Origin: Chromobacterium sp. IIBBL 290-4
GTDB taxonomy: Bacteria; Pseudomonadota; Gammaproteobacteria; Burkholderiales; Chromobacteriaceae
Assembly: GCF_024207115.1 (NCBI RefSeq)
Contig: NZ_CP100128.1
Span: 1,302,001 to 1,366,000 of the forward strand
Direction: 5' to 3'
Length of the DNA stretch: 64,000 bases
Below the pieces are notes generated by a model, which did not search any database, was not told where the DNA came from, and was given only the letters and a program-made list of their open reading frames with translations. This document shows positions 43,658-52,434 of the stretch, piece by piece. Each line of letters opens with the position of its first letter. Positions within the stretch are counted from its first letter, which is position 1. The position numbers and the translations under genes are program-made.

Positions 43658-44446
43658 ATGAGCAAGCACATTCCACGCAAGCGTTTCGGGCAGAACTTCC
43701 TGCAAGACGCCAGCATCATCGCCAGCATCGTCCACGCCGTCGACCCCCAGCCGGACGACATCGTGATCGAGATCGGCCCCGGCCTCGGCGCCATCACCAA
43801 GCCCTTGCTGGCGCGCCTGAAACACCTGCATGTGGTCGAAATCGACCGCGACATCATCGAACGCCTGGAAGCCGAGCACCCGGCCGAACGGCTCACCATC
43901 CACGGCGGCGACGCGCTGGCCTTCGACTTCGGCTCAGTCAGCGACGCGCCGCTGAAGATAGTCGGCAACCTGCCGTACAACATCTCCACTCCGCTGCTGT
44001 TCCACCTGGCCACCTTCGGCAACCGGGTGCACGACATGCATTTCATGCTGCAAAAGGAAGTGATCGAGCGCATGGTGGCAGAGCCGTCCACCGCCGACTA
44101 CGGCCGCTTGTCGGTGATGCTGCAATACCGCTTCTACATGGAAAACATCCTGTTCGTGCCGCCGGAAGCGTTCTGGCCGCCGCCGAAGGTGGATTCGGCC
44201 GTAGTGCGGATGATTCCCGCGCCGGGCGCGCGCGGCGTGGCCCGCGACGAGGCGATGCTGGAAAAGCTGGTGAGCCAGGCTTTCGCCCAGCGCCGCAAAA
44301 CGCTGCGCAACAATCTGAAGGGCCTGGCCGACGCGGCCGACCTGGAAGCGCTGGGCATAGCCCCCGGCCTGCGCCCGGAAAACCTGCCGGTGGAAGACTT
44401 TGTCCGCCTGGCCAACCATTTAACCGATAAAGGCCTCAAAGCCTGA
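43658..44446 (+). CDS. rsmA: 16S rRNA dimethyladenosine transferase RsmA/KsgA
   Basis: 262 residues from ATG 43658 ([17 protein letters not shown]). SAM motif [15 protein letters not shown], acidic [12 protein letters not shown] and catalytic NLPYNIS are all present, as is the C-terminal [15 protein letters not shown]. It dimethylates A1518 and A1519 of 16S rRNA in the last steps of 30S assembly. The reading frame is open 19 codons upstream but without a ribosome site. A hairpin GGCGCCGC/GCGGCGCC at 44598-44618 may end the transcript. Confidence 0.97.
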   Translation: MSKHIPRKRFGQNFLQDASIIASIVHAVDPQPDDIVIEIGPGLGAITKPLLARLKHLHVVEIDRDIIERLEAEHPAERLTIHGGDALAFDFGSVSDAPLKIVGNLPYNISTPLLFHLATFGNRVHDMHFMLQKEVIERMVAEPSTADYGRLSVMLQYRFYMENILFVPPEAFWPPPKVDSAVVRMIPAPGARGVARDEAMLEKLVSQAFAQRRKTLRNNLKGLADAADLEALGIAPGLRPENLPVEDFVRLANHLTDKGLKA

Positions 44447-44654
44447 TCGACGCAAACACAACAGCGCAAAGACGCTAGTATTCAGCAGGCAGGAAACGGG
44501 CACAGCGGCAAGGCCAAGACCTTGCCCGCGCAGGCGAGGAGAAACGCCGCGCAGGGTTGAACCGCCGCCCGCCCTGCCCGCCGATATAGAAAATCAAGGC
44601 GCCGCCGCATGCGGCGCCGCCCATCCCGCAAAGAGAGTCATAAGGAGAAACCTC

Positions 44655-45563
44655 ATGCGCATTCGCACTTCCGTCATCGCCGGATGTACCATCGCCGCCC
44701 TGGCATCGCTGGCGGCGCAAACCGCCTCGGCCGCCGAACTGACCGGCACCCTGAAGAAGATCAAGGAGACCGGCGTCATCGTGCTGGGCAACCGCGATTC
44801 TTCCATCCCCTTCTCGTACTACGACAATAACCAAAAACCCATAGGCTACTCGGTGGACCTCGCCAACAAGGTGGTGGACGAGGTCAAGAAAGAGCTGAAG
44901 ATGCCCAATCTCCAGGTGCGCTACAACCTGGTGACCTCGCAGACCCGCATCCCGCTGGTGCAGAACGGCACCGTGGACCTGGAATGCGGCTCCACCACCA
45001 ATAACGCCGAGCGCGGCAAGCAAGTGGCGTTCTCGGTCGGCATCTTCGAGATCGGCACCCGCCTGTTGACCGCCAAGACCTCCGGCGTCAAAGACTTCCC
45101 GGACCTGAAGGGCAAGAACGTGGTCACCACCGCCGGCACCACGTCGGAGCGCCTGATCAAGGCGATGAACGCCAGCAAGAATATGGGCATGAACATCATC
45201 TCGGCCAAGGACCACGGCGAATCGTTCCTGATGCTGGAATCCGGCCGCGCCGTCGCCTTCATGATGGACGACGCGCTGTTGTACGGCGAAATGGCCAAGG
45301 CCAAGAGCCCGGCCAGCTGGACCGTGACCGGCAAATCGCAATCGTATGAAATCTACGGCTGCATGCTGCGCAAGGATGACCCGGCCTTCAAGAAGGTGGT
45401 GGACACCGCGCTCGCCAACACCTTCAAGTCCGGCGAGGTCAACAAGATCTACGCCAAGTGGTTCACCAGCCCGGTGCCGCCCAAGAACCTCAACCTGAAC
45501 TTCCCGATGTCCGACGAGCTGAAGGCCCTGCTGGCCAAGCCGACGGACAAGCCCGCCGAATAA
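44655..45563 (+). CDS. gltI: Glutamate/aspartate ABC transporter, periplasmic binding protein
   Basis: 302 residues. Signal peptide MRIRTSVIAGCTIAALASLA with cleavage near TASA-AE. SBP_bac_3 fold: GVIVLGNRDSSIPFSYYDNN, the family motif NGTVDLECGSTTNNAERG, and GKNVVTTAGTTSERLIKAMN. ECGSTTN is typical of the GltI branch. It captures glutamate or aspartate for GltJKL, encoded directly downstream. AAGGAG precedes ATG 44655. Confidence 0.95.
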   Translation: MRIRTSVIAGCTIAALASLAAQTASAAELTGTLKKIKETGVIVLGNRDSSIPFSYYDNNQKPIGYSVDLANKVVDEVKKELKMPNLQVRYNLVTSQTRIPLVQNGTVDLECGSTTNNAERGKQVAFSVGIFEIGTRLLTAKTSGVKDFPDLKGKNVVTTAGTTSERLIKAMNASKNMGMNIISAKDHGESFLMLESGRAVAFMMDDALLYGEMAKAKSPASWTVTGKSQSYEIYGCMLRKDDPAFKKVVDTALANTFKSGEVNKIYAKWFTSPVPPKNLNLNFPMSDELKALLAKPTDKPAE

Positions 45564-45636
45564 GCCCTCATCCGGCCGCCTGGCGGCCGCTTGGGCTATA
45601 TCTTGTGACAGCAGCCGCCCGTTTGCCGCGGGCGGC
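45563..45636 (+). promoter_or_regulatory. Intergenic hairpins between gltI and gltJ
   Basis: Two strong stems: AGCCC/GGGCT enclosing GGCCGCC/GCGGCC at 45563-45597, and GCCGCCCG/CGGGCGGC at 45614-45636. Such stems after a binding-protein gene commonly stabilise its mRNA and reduce read-through into the permeases, which would give the excess of binding protein over membrane subunits. Confidence 0.55.
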
Positions 45637-45722
45637 GGTTTCACCCTGCCCGGCGCCAGCCGGCGGGGAGCGTGAATAACCGCGTCCCGCATCCTGCGGC
45701 GCGGCTGGGGAGTGGCATCATC

Positions 45723-46463
45723 ATGAATTACCACTGGGATTGGTATGTCTTCTTCAAGCCGACCGGCGTCGGCAGCGAGATCTACCTCAACTGGTTCGTC
45801 AGCGGCCTGGGCTGGACGCTGGCGGTGGGCCTGACCGGCTGGGTCATCGCCTTGTTGGTGGGCATCGTGGCCGGCGTGGCCCGCACCGTGCCCAATCGTT
45901 GGGTGGCGGGCCTCGCCACCGCCTATGTCGATCTGTTCCGCAATGTGCCCTTGCTGGTGCAGCTGTTCATCTGGTACTTCCTGGTGCCGGACATGCTGCC
46001 GCAAGGCGCGCAAACCTGGTTCAAGCAAGACCTGTCGCCCACCACCTCGCAGTTTCTGTCGGTGGTGGTGTGCCTGGGCCTGTTCACCGCCGCCCGCGTG
46101 GCGGAGCAGGTGCGCACCGGCATCCAGGCCCTGCCCCGCGGCCAGCGCAACGCCGCGCTGGCGATGGGCTTCAGCCTGGGCCAGACCTATCGCCACGTGC
46201 TGCTGCCGCAGGCGATGCGGGTGATCATTCCGCCCTTGACCAGCGAATTCTTGAACATCATCAAGAATTCGTCGGTGGCGTCCTTGATCGGCCTGGCCGA
46301 GCTGTTGGCGCAAACCAAGCAGACGGCGGAATTCTCGGCCAATATCTTCGAGGCCTTCACCCTGGCCACGGTGATTTACTTCGTCATCAATATGACGCTG
46401 ATGCTGACGATGAACGCGCTGGAGAAAAAACTGCGCGTGCCCGGCACGATGGGAGGCAAATGA
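45723..46463 (+). CDS. gltJ: Glutamate/aspartate ABC transporter permease GltJ
   Basis: 246 residues from ATG 45723 (MNYHWDWYVFFKP, as in E. coli GltJ). Five or so membrane helices and the EAA loop AALAMGFSLGQTYRHVLLPQAM, preceded by RVAEQVRTGIQALPRGQ. The His/Glu/Gln-type permease family. It overlaps gltK by 4 bases (ATGA). Confidence 0.95.
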   Translation: MNYHWDWYVFFKPTGVGSEIYLNWFVSGLGWTLAVGLTGWVIALLVGIVAGVARTVPNRWVAGLATAYVDLFRNVPLLVQLFIWYFLVPDMLPQGAQTWFKQDLSPTTSQFLSVVVCLGLFTAARVAEQVRTGIQALPRGQRNAALAMGFSLGQTYRHVLLPQAMRVIIPPLTSEFLNIIKNSSVASLIGLAELLAQTKQTAEFSANIFEAFTLATVIYFVINMTLMLTMNALEKKLRVPGTMGGK

Positions 46464-47128
46464 TGGATTTCAGCCAAATCGTTCCGGCGCTGCCGGGCCT
46501 GGCGCAAGGCATGGCGCTGACCCTGAAGCTGCTGGTCGGCGGCGTGGCCGGCGGCGTGCTGCTGGGCATCGCGCTGGCCCTGGCCAGGCTGTCCGGCAAC
46601 AAGCTCTTGTCCGGCTTCGCCACCGCCTATATCTATTACTTCCGCTCCATCCCGCTGCTGCTGGTGATTTCCTGGTTCTACCTGGCGGTGCCGCTGTTGA
46701 TCAACTGGCTGACCGGCAGCCTGGAGCCGGTGGGGGCCTTCACCTCCAGCCTCACGGCTTTTGTGATGTTCGAGGCGGCCTTCTTCGCCGAAATCGTCCG
46801 CGCCGGCATCCAGTCCATACCCAAGGGCCAGGCCGCCGCGGCCTACGCGCTGGGGATGCGCTATCACCAGGTGATGGGGCTGGTGGTGCTGCCGCAGGCG
46901 CTGCGCAAGATGCTGCCGCTGCTGTTGCAGCAGTCCATCATCCTGTTCCAGGACACATCTCTGGTATACGCTGTCGGCTTGATGGACTTTCTGAACACCG
47001 CCCGCTCCAAGGGCGACATCGTCGGCCTGCCGCATGAATTCCTGATATTCGCCGGCTTGGTCTACTTTCTGATCAGTTTTGGCGCTTCCCGCGTGGTGAA
47101 GCGCCTGCAACAAAGGTTGGCTGTATGA
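46460..47128 (+). CDS. gltK: Glutamate/aspartate ABC transporter permease GltK
   Basis: 222 residues; ATG 46460 overlaps the gltJ stop and has GGGAGG upstream. EAA loop AAAAYALGMRYHQVMGLVVL after AEIVRAGIQSIPKGQ, and the GltK-like sequence YYFRSIPLLLVISWFYLAVP. It pairs with GltJ in the inner membrane. Its stop overlaps gltL by 4 bases. Confidence 0.95.
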   Translation: MMDFSQIVPALPGLAQGMALTLKLLVGGVAGGVLLGIALALARLSGNKLLSGFATAYIYYFRSIPLLLVISWFYLAVPLLINWLTGSLEPVGAFTSSLTAFVMFEAAFFAEIVRAGIQSIPKGQAAAAYALGMRYHQVMGLVVLPQALRKMLPLLLQQSIILFQDTSLVYAVGLMDFLNTARSKGDIVGLPHEFLIFAGLVYFLISFGASRVVKRLQQRLAV

Positions 47129-47868
47129 CTGCAATGATTTCGCTGAACAAGGTCAGCAAATGGTATGGCGACTTCCAGGTGCTGACCGACTGCACCACCC
47201 AGGTCGCCAAGGGCGAGGTGGTGGTGGTGTGCGGGCCGTCCGGCTCCGGCAAGTCCACCCTGATCAAATGCGTGAACGCGCTGGAGCCGTTCCAGCAGGG
47301 CGAGATCCTTGTCGACGGCATTTCGGTCGGCGCGCCGAAAACCGATCTGCCCAAGCTGCGTTCGCGCGTCGGCATGGTGTTCCAGCATTTCGAGCTGTTC
47401 CCGCACCTGTCCATCACCGAAAACCTGGCCATCGCCCAGGTCAAGGTGCTGGGCCGCGGCCGCGACGAAGCCATGGCCAAGGGCCTGAAGCTGCTGGAGC
47501 GCGTGGGTTTGAAGGCGCATGCCGACAAGCACCCCGGCCAGCTGTCCGGCGGCCAGCAGCAACGGGTGGCCATCGCCCGCGCGTTGGCGATGGACCCCAT
47601 CGCCATGCTGTTCGACGAACCCACCAGCGCGCTCGATCCGGAAATGATCAACGAGGTGCTGGATGTAATGACCGAGCTGGCCCAGGAAGGCATGACCATG
47701 ATGTGCGTCACCCACGAGATGGGCTTCGCCCGCCGCGTGGCCGACCGGGTGATCTTCATGGACCAGGGCCGCATCGTTGAAGACTGCAAGAAGGACGAAT
47801 TCTTCGGCGACCTGAACGCCCGCAGCGAACGCGCGCGCCAGTTCCTGTCCAAGATCCTGCAACACTAA
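47125..47868 (+). CDS. gltL: Glutamate/aspartate ABC transporter ATPase GltL
   Basis: 247 residues. Walker A GPSGSGKST, Q-loop VFQHFELFPHLS, signature LSGGQQQRVAIARAL, Walker B MLFDEPTSALDPE and H-loop VTHEMGFAR are complete. It energises import through GltJK. A strong terminator follows. Confidence 0.96.
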   Translation: MTAMISLNKVSKWYGDFQVLTDCTTQVAKGEVVVVCGPSGSGKSTLIKCVNALEPFQQGEILVDGISVGAPKTDLPKLRSRVGMVFQHFELFPHLSITENLAIAQVKVLGRGRDEAMAKGLKLLERVGLKAHADKHPGQLSGGQQQRVAIARALAMDPIAMLFDEPTSALDPEMINEVLDVMTELAQEGMTMMCVTHEMGFARRVADRVIFMDQGRIVEDCKKDEFFGDLNARSERARQFLSKILQH

Positions 47869-47885
47869 GCCGCTGCTCGCCCGCA

Positions 47886-47915
47886 AAAAAGCCCGCGTTT
47901 TGACGCGGGCTTTTT
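47886..47915 (+). terminator. Terminator of gltIJKL
   Basis: AAAAAGCCCGCG and CGCGGGCTTTTT form a 12-bp stem with a TTTTGA loop, the T-run being part of the stem and tail. It is 17 bases after the gltL stop. Confidence 0.9.
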
Positions 47916-47940
47916 CTATGTTCATCGGCGGACAGTCGAC

Positions 47941-48195
47941 TTACCACACGCCGGCATGGAAACCCGCCGGCACCGGGTAGGCGAAAGTGCTGCCGCCGAA
48001 ATTGAAGGCGCCGGACGAGGTGTTGTTGTACACCGCGCCGGTGGCCAGCGCCGCCGGGCAGTAGTTGCCGTAGATCACCGCATACGGCTTGCCGCCGCCG
48101 TTGTACACGCTCAGGGTGCCGGCATCGGCGTCAAAGGCGTGACCGATATCCGAGGCGGTCTCATCGAGGCAAACTGGGCGATAGCGTTGCGGCAA
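47941..48195 (-). pseudogene. C-terminal fragment of a SPRY-domain protein
   Basis: 84 codons end in a normal stop at 47941. HAFDADAGTLSVYNGGGKPY and GAFNFGGSTFAYPVPAGF are the end of a B30.2/SPRY beta-sandwich. The frame continues upstream without a good start (RDDLKDSAVKTAAARVG), then meets AT-rich DNA, so the N-terminal half of the domain is missing. Probably the remnant of a gene truncated by deletion. Confidence 0.6.
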
Positions 48196-48446
48196 GCCGA
48201 CGCGGGCAGCGGCAGTCTTGACCGCAGAATCCTTTAAATCGTCTCTTGAAGATGAATCTTTTTGAGCAGATCAACCATCGACGGCGAATGTATGTCGATT
48301 GGGTGTAATAATGTTAATAAATTAAAATATATGGAATATATATAATTTAGACTTTTTTACAACACTCCCGATTGAACAATGCAAGCAAATGCAATGACTT
48401 GACCGATTAGCGGCTACATTGCCCAAAACACAACGCTCTCATCGCC

Positions 48447-49223
48447 GTGAAAAAACTGATCGCCCTGTTGCTGCTCTGCCTGGCAGGCAGCGCGCTGGCC
48501 GCCGCGCCTCAGCCGAAGCGGTCGCTGGTTTTCGCCTACAACGCCTTTCCGCCCTGGAAATACTACGATCAGCAAGGCTTGCCGGCTGGTCCCTATACCG
48601 ATCTGGTGCGCGAACTGGCGCGGCGCATGCATCTGCCGCTGCGTTTCCTGCATTGCCCGCTGCCGCGTTGCCTGGCGGCCATGGAGCAAGGCCGCGCCGA
48701 TCTGATGATAGGCGTGCAACGCGCAGACGATCGCTCCCAATATCTGGAATACCTCGATCCGCCCTTCGCCCAGGGCAATCGCCTGGCGCTTTACCAACGG
48801 CGCGACGATCCACGCGACTTGAGCCAATACGTTGACCTGCTGTCATTGAAAGTGGGCGTGGTGGAAGGCGTGCGTTATCAAGAGGCCTTCGACAACGATC
48901 CCCGCATCCAGCGCGATGCGGCGCCCTCCATCGAGTCCAACTTCCGCAAGCTGTTGGCGGGACGGATCGATGTCTTGATAGGCAACGAGCAGCAAAGCGG
49001 CCTGCTGGCGCGCCGCGCCGAATTCGCCCCTCAGGTCCGCCGCGCGCCGCTGTCGCTGGACGACAGCCGGCCTCATCATCTGGTGTTGTCTCTAAAATCG
49101 CCTTACTACGCCGAACGAACCGAGTTCAGCAAAACCCTGCAAACCATGCTGGCCGACGGCAGCGTGGCGCGCATCCTGTCCGGCGTGCCCCTGCAGCCGA
49201 CCAGCGCGACCCGTCCGCGCTGA
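48447..49223 (+). CDS. Periplasmic solute-binding protein (SBP_bac_3)
   Basis: 258 residues from a GTG at 48447. Signal peptide (MKKLIALLLLCLAGSALAAA). NAFPPWKYYDQQGLPAGPYTD and LAAMEQGRADLMIGVQRADD are the family pattern; CPLPRCLAAM suggests the PaiA/TM0322-like branch that lacks a dedicated permease. No transporter genes adjoin, so it is an orphan; sensing or a partner elsewhere are both possible. A hairpin terminator follows. Confidence 0.82.
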   Translation: MKKLIALLLLCLAGSALAAAPQPKRSLVFAYNAFPPWKYYDQQGLPAGPYTDLVRELARRMHLPLRFLHCPLPRCLAAMEQGRADLMIGVQRADDRSQYLEYLDPPFAQGNRLALYQRRDDPRDLSQYVDLLSLKVGVVEGVRYQEAFDNDPRIQRDAAPSIESNFRKLLAGRIDVLIGNEQQSGLLARRAEFAPQVRRAPLSLDDSRPHHLVLSLKSPYYAERTEFSKTLQTMLADGSVARILSGVPLQPTSATRPR

Positions 49224-49230
49224 TTCGCAA

Positions 49231-49275
49231 ACTATGCTGGCCGCAGCGGCTTGCGGCTGGCATAGTAGAGTTTTT
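49231..49275 (+). terminator. Terminator before argH
   Basis: ACTATGC...GCCGCA pairs with TGCGGC...GCATAGT (two mismatches), followed by AGAGTTTTTG. It separates the solute-binding protein from argH. Confidence 0.65.
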
Positions 49276-49301
49276 GCACCCTCACCGCAGGACGTTACGC
49301 C

Positions 49302-50681
49302 ATGCAAGACTCGCACGCCTGGTCCGGCCGTTTTTCCGAGCCGGTTTCCGAACTCGTCAAGCACTACACCGCCTCCATCGGCTTTGATTTCCGCCTGGCC
49401 GAAGTAGACATCGAAGGCTCGCTGGCCCATGCCGCGATGCTGAACCGATCCGGCGTGCTCAGCGACGCCGACCTGGAAGCGATCCGACGAGGCATGGCTG
49501 AAATCCGCGATGAAATCCGCGCCGGCAAGCTGGAATGGAGCGTGGACCTGGAAGACGTGCACATGAATGTCGAGCGCCGGCTGACCGACCGCATCGGCGA
49601 CGCCGGCAAGCGCCTGCACACCGGCCGTAGCCGCAATGACCAAGTGGCCACCGACATCCGGCTATGGCTGCGCGGCGAGATCGACGCCACCGTCCACCTG
49701 CTGTCCGAGCTGCAAAAAAGCCTGCTGGATCTGGCGGAGCAGCACGCCAATACCGTGATGCCGGGCTTCACCCACCTGCAGGTGGCGCAGCCGGTCACCT
49801 TTGGCCATCATCTGCTGGCCTATGTGGAAATGCTGGCGCGCGACGCCGAGCGGATGCAGGACTGCCGCAAGCGCGTCAACCGCCTGCCGCTGGGCGCGGC
49901 GGCGCTGGCCGGCACCACCTATCCGATAGACCGCCATTACACCGCCCAGCTGCTGGGTTTCGACGACGTCTGCCACAACTCGCTGGACGCGGTGTCCGAC
50001 CGCGATTTCGCCATCGAATTCACCGCGGCGGCGTCGCTGGTGATGATCCACCTGTCGCGGCTGTCGGAAGAGCTGATCCTGTGGATGAGCCCGCGCGTCG
50101 GCTTCATCGACATCGCCGACCGCTTCTGCACCGGCTCGTCCATCATGCCGCAGAAGAAAAACCCGGACGTGCCGGAACTGGTGCGCGGCAAGTCCGGCCG
50201 CGTGGTGGGCCATCTGATCGCGCTGGTCACCCTGATGAAGGCCCAGCCGCTGGCCTACAACAAGGACAATCAGGAAGACAAGGAGCCGCTGTTCGACACC
50301 GTGGACACGCTGCAGACCACGCTGCGCATCTACGCCGACATGATGCGCGGCGTGACGGTGAAGCCGGAGGCGATGCGCGCGGCGGTGCTGCAGGGTTTCG
50401 CCACCGCCACCGACCTGGCCGACTACCTGGTGAAGAAGGGCCTGCCCTTCCGCGACAGCCATGAAGTGGTGGCGCTGGCGGTGCGCCACGCCGAACGCCA
50501 GGGCGTCGATCTGGCCGACCTGCCGCTGGCCGCGCTGCAAGGCTTCAGTGCGCTGATCGCCGAGGACGTCTATACCGTACTGACACCGGAGGGGAGCCTC
50601 GCTCAGCGCGACCACGTCGGCGGCACCGCGCCGGCGCAGGTGAAAGCGCAGATCGCTCGGCATCGGGCCCGCCTGGCCTGA
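49302..50681 (+). CDS. argH: Argininosuccinate lyase
   Basis: 459 residues. Fumarase/aspartase superfamily signature [12 protein letters not shown], substrate motifs [13 protein letters not shown] and [17 protein letters not shown]. It splits argininosuccinate to arginine and fumarate, the last step of arginine synthesis. Normal length, ATG 49302 with GCAGGACG upstream. Stand-alone gene with its own terminator. Confidence 0.98.
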   Translation: MQDSHAWSGRFSEPVSELVKHYTASIGFDFRLAEVDIEGSLAHAAMLNRSGVLSDADLEAIRRGMAEIRDEIRAGKLEWSVDLEDVHMNVERRLTDRIGDAGKRLHTGRSRNDQVATDIRLWLRGEIDATVHLLSELQKSLLDLAEQHANTVMPGFTHLQVAQPVTFGHHLLAYVEMLARDAERMQDCRKRVNRLPLGAAALAGTTYPIDRHYTAQLLGFDDVCHNSLDAVSDRDFAIEFTAAASLVMIHLSRLSEELILWMSPRVGFIDIADRFCTGSSIMPQKKNPDVPELVRGKSGRVVGHLIALVTLMKAQPLAYNKDNQEDKEPLFDTVDTLQTTLRIYADMMRGVTVKPEAMRAAVLQGFATATDLADYLVKKGLPFRDSHEVVALAVRHAERQGVDLADLPLAALQGFSALIAEDVYTVLTPEGSLAQRDHVGGTAPAQVKAQIARHRARLA

Positions 50682-50700
50682 GCGCGTTTCGCATCGCCCC

Positions 50701-50724
50701 AAGCCCTCTCCGGAGGGCTTTTTT
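50701..50724 (+). terminator. Terminator of argH
   Basis: AAGCCCTC and GAGGGCTT form the stem with a TCCG loop, followed by TTTTTTG. 20 bases after the stop. Confidence 0.9.
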
Positions 50725-50765
50725 GTTTGATGTCGACGCCTCCGCGCCGACAGCGCGGAGAGTGG

Positions 50766-52310
50766 ATGAATCCCTTGCAGTTGCGGCGGCAGCACCGCCT
50801 GTCGCACTTGTCCCTGGCGGCCCTGGTCTCCTTGCTGCCCCTGGCGCTGATCGTGCCCTCGCTGCTGTGGCAGGAGCGGGCCGACCAATACCGGCAAACC
50901 GTGCGACAGACGGACATGGCGCAACAAAGGCTGGACACGATTCTGGACCAGGCCGAACGCGCCAGCCTGGCCATTCTGCCTTATGCCGGCCGGCCCTGCG
51001 GAGAAGCCTCTTACCCGCTGCGGCATCAGGCGGCCGTGGTGCCCTTTGTCCGCACCGCGGCCCTGATCCGCGACGATGTCATCTATTGCTCCTCGCTGGA
51101 GGGCGCGCTGTCCATGCCGCTGCCCAAGCGCGAATTCATCGATGGCCGCCTGCAACTGCTGCCCGGCAATGTCGTCACGCCCAAAATCCCCTTGCTGCTG
51201 TATCGGCGAGATGGCGCGCATGTCGGCGCCTTGGCGGTGATAGACGGGCAGTATCTGCAGATGGCGCTGCAGGACGCCAGCGTGTCCGGCCCGCTGTATC
51301 TGCAAGTGGGCGACATCTGGCTGGGGCCGCAACAACAGGTCGGCCAAGGCCGACCGCCGCAGTCCGGCCGCGTCGTGCTGAAGCGGCCTTCGGCCCGCTA
51401 TCCCTACACGGTGTGGACCAGTTACAACCAGCTGCCATGGCAAGACATGCTCTGGCAGCGCCATGCCTTGCAAACCCTGTTGCTGTCGGCTTTGGGCCTG
51501 CTGGCCGGCTTCACGCTGTATTGGCTGCTGGGCAGGCCGGTGTCGCCCAGCATGGAATTGCGCCGGGCCTTGGCCGATGACGAGTTCGAAGCCTATCTGC
51601 AACCGGTCGTCCGGCCCATGCAGGCCGGCTGGACCGGCGCCGAGGTGCTGATGCGCTGGCGTCATCCGCGCGGCGGGCTGATACGGCCCGACCTGTTCAT
51701 CCCCAGCGCCGAGGAAAGCGGCGTGATCGTGCCGATGACCCGGCAGTTGATGCGCACAGTCGTGGAGCAACTGTGCCAGGCCCCCTTGCCGCCTGGTTTC
51801 CGGCTGGGCTTCAACATCAGCCGCGCCCAATTGCATGATTTGCGGCTATTCGACGACTGCCGCGAACTGCAGCAGCAGCTGGCGGCGCAAGGCGCCGGTT
51901 TGGCGCTGGAGTTGACCGAGCGGGAGCCCATCGAAATCACGCCGGCCATCGAGCGGCTGTTTCGCGATCTGCACCAGTTGGGCGTCAAGATTCTGCTGGA
52001 CGACTTTGGCACCGGCCATTCCAGCCTGGCCTATCTGCACCGGCTGGCGGTGGATGGCTTGAAGATCGATCAGAGCTTCGTCGCCCGCATCGGCGGCGAC
52101 GTGCTGTCCACCCATATCGTGGACAGCGTGGTGGAACTGGCGCGCAAGCTGGAGCTGCAAACCGTGGCCGAAGGGGTGGAGACGCGCGAGCAAGCGGCTT
52201 ATCTGACCGGGCTGGGCGTGAATGGCCTGCAGGGCTATCTGATCGCCCGGCCTATGCCGCTGAGCGAGTTTGTCCGACGCCTGCGGGAGGACGACTCCTG
52301 GACGCCATAA
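50766..52310 (+). CDS. CSS-motif EAL c-di-GMP phosphodiesterase, copy 1
   Basis: 514 residues from ATG 50766 (MNPLQLRRQHRLSHLSLAAL); an earlier start at 50727 is possible. Inner-membrane helix at 15-37, a periplasmic CSS domain (Cys in RPCGEASY and IYCSSLEG) and a second helix near 230-250. The EAL domain retains its catalytic residues: EVLMRW, FNISRA, LELTERE, LLDDFGTGHSS, LKIDQSF, AEGVET and LQGY. It degrades c-di-GMP; the CSS cysteines are a redox sensor in known relatives. A paralogue follows in tandem. Confidence 0.9.
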   Translation: MNPLQLRRQHRLSHLSLAALVSLLPLALIVPSLLWQERADQYRQTVRQTDMAQQRLDTILDQAERASLAILPYAGRPCGEASYPLRHQAAVVPFVRTAALIRDDVIYCSSLEGALSMPLPKREFIDGRLQLLPGNVVTPKIPLLLYRRDGAHVGALAVIDGQYLQMALQDASVSGPLYLQVGDIWLGPQQQVGQGRPPQSGRVVLKRPSARYPYTVWTSYNQLPWQDMLWQRHALQTLLLSALGLLAGFTLYWLLGRPVSPSMELRRALADDEFEAYLQPVVRPMQAGWTGAEVLMRWRHPRGGLIRPDLFIPSAEESGVIVPMTRQLMRTVVEQLCQAPLPPGFRLGFNISRAQLHDLRLFDDCRELQQQLAAQGAGLALELTEREPIEITPAIERLFRDLHQLGVKILLDDFGTGHSSLAYLHRLAVDGLKIDQSFVARIGGDVLSTHIVDSVVELARKLELQTVAEGVETREQAAYLTGLGVNGLQGYLIARPMPLSEFVRRLREDDSWTP

Positions 52311-52410
52311 AGCTCGACAATCAGACTAGACGCTGGGACTTACTGCTTAATGGTTTAAAATAAGCTTTTTATTAAATACAAATCAGAGGGCTTGCGAGGA
52401 CAGCCGCGCA

Positions 52411-52434
52411 AGGACCTTTGGTCCTGGAGGCTAG
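52411..52434 (+). promoter_or_regulatory. Hairpin touching the ribosome binding site of the second EAL gene
   Basis: AGGACC and GGTCCT form a 6-bp stem with a TTT loop and abut GGAGG at 52426-52430, five bases before the ATG. The stem may modulate access of ribosomes. Confidence 0.4.

Noticed and set aside
44475..46313. 612-codon antisense frame over gltI/gltJ
   Set aside because: Low-complexity His/Gln/Gly/Arg-rich shadow of well-identified genes.
49662..51836. 724-codon antisense frame over argH and the first EAL gene
   Set aside because: Shadow frame, low complexity, crosses a terminator and two real genes.
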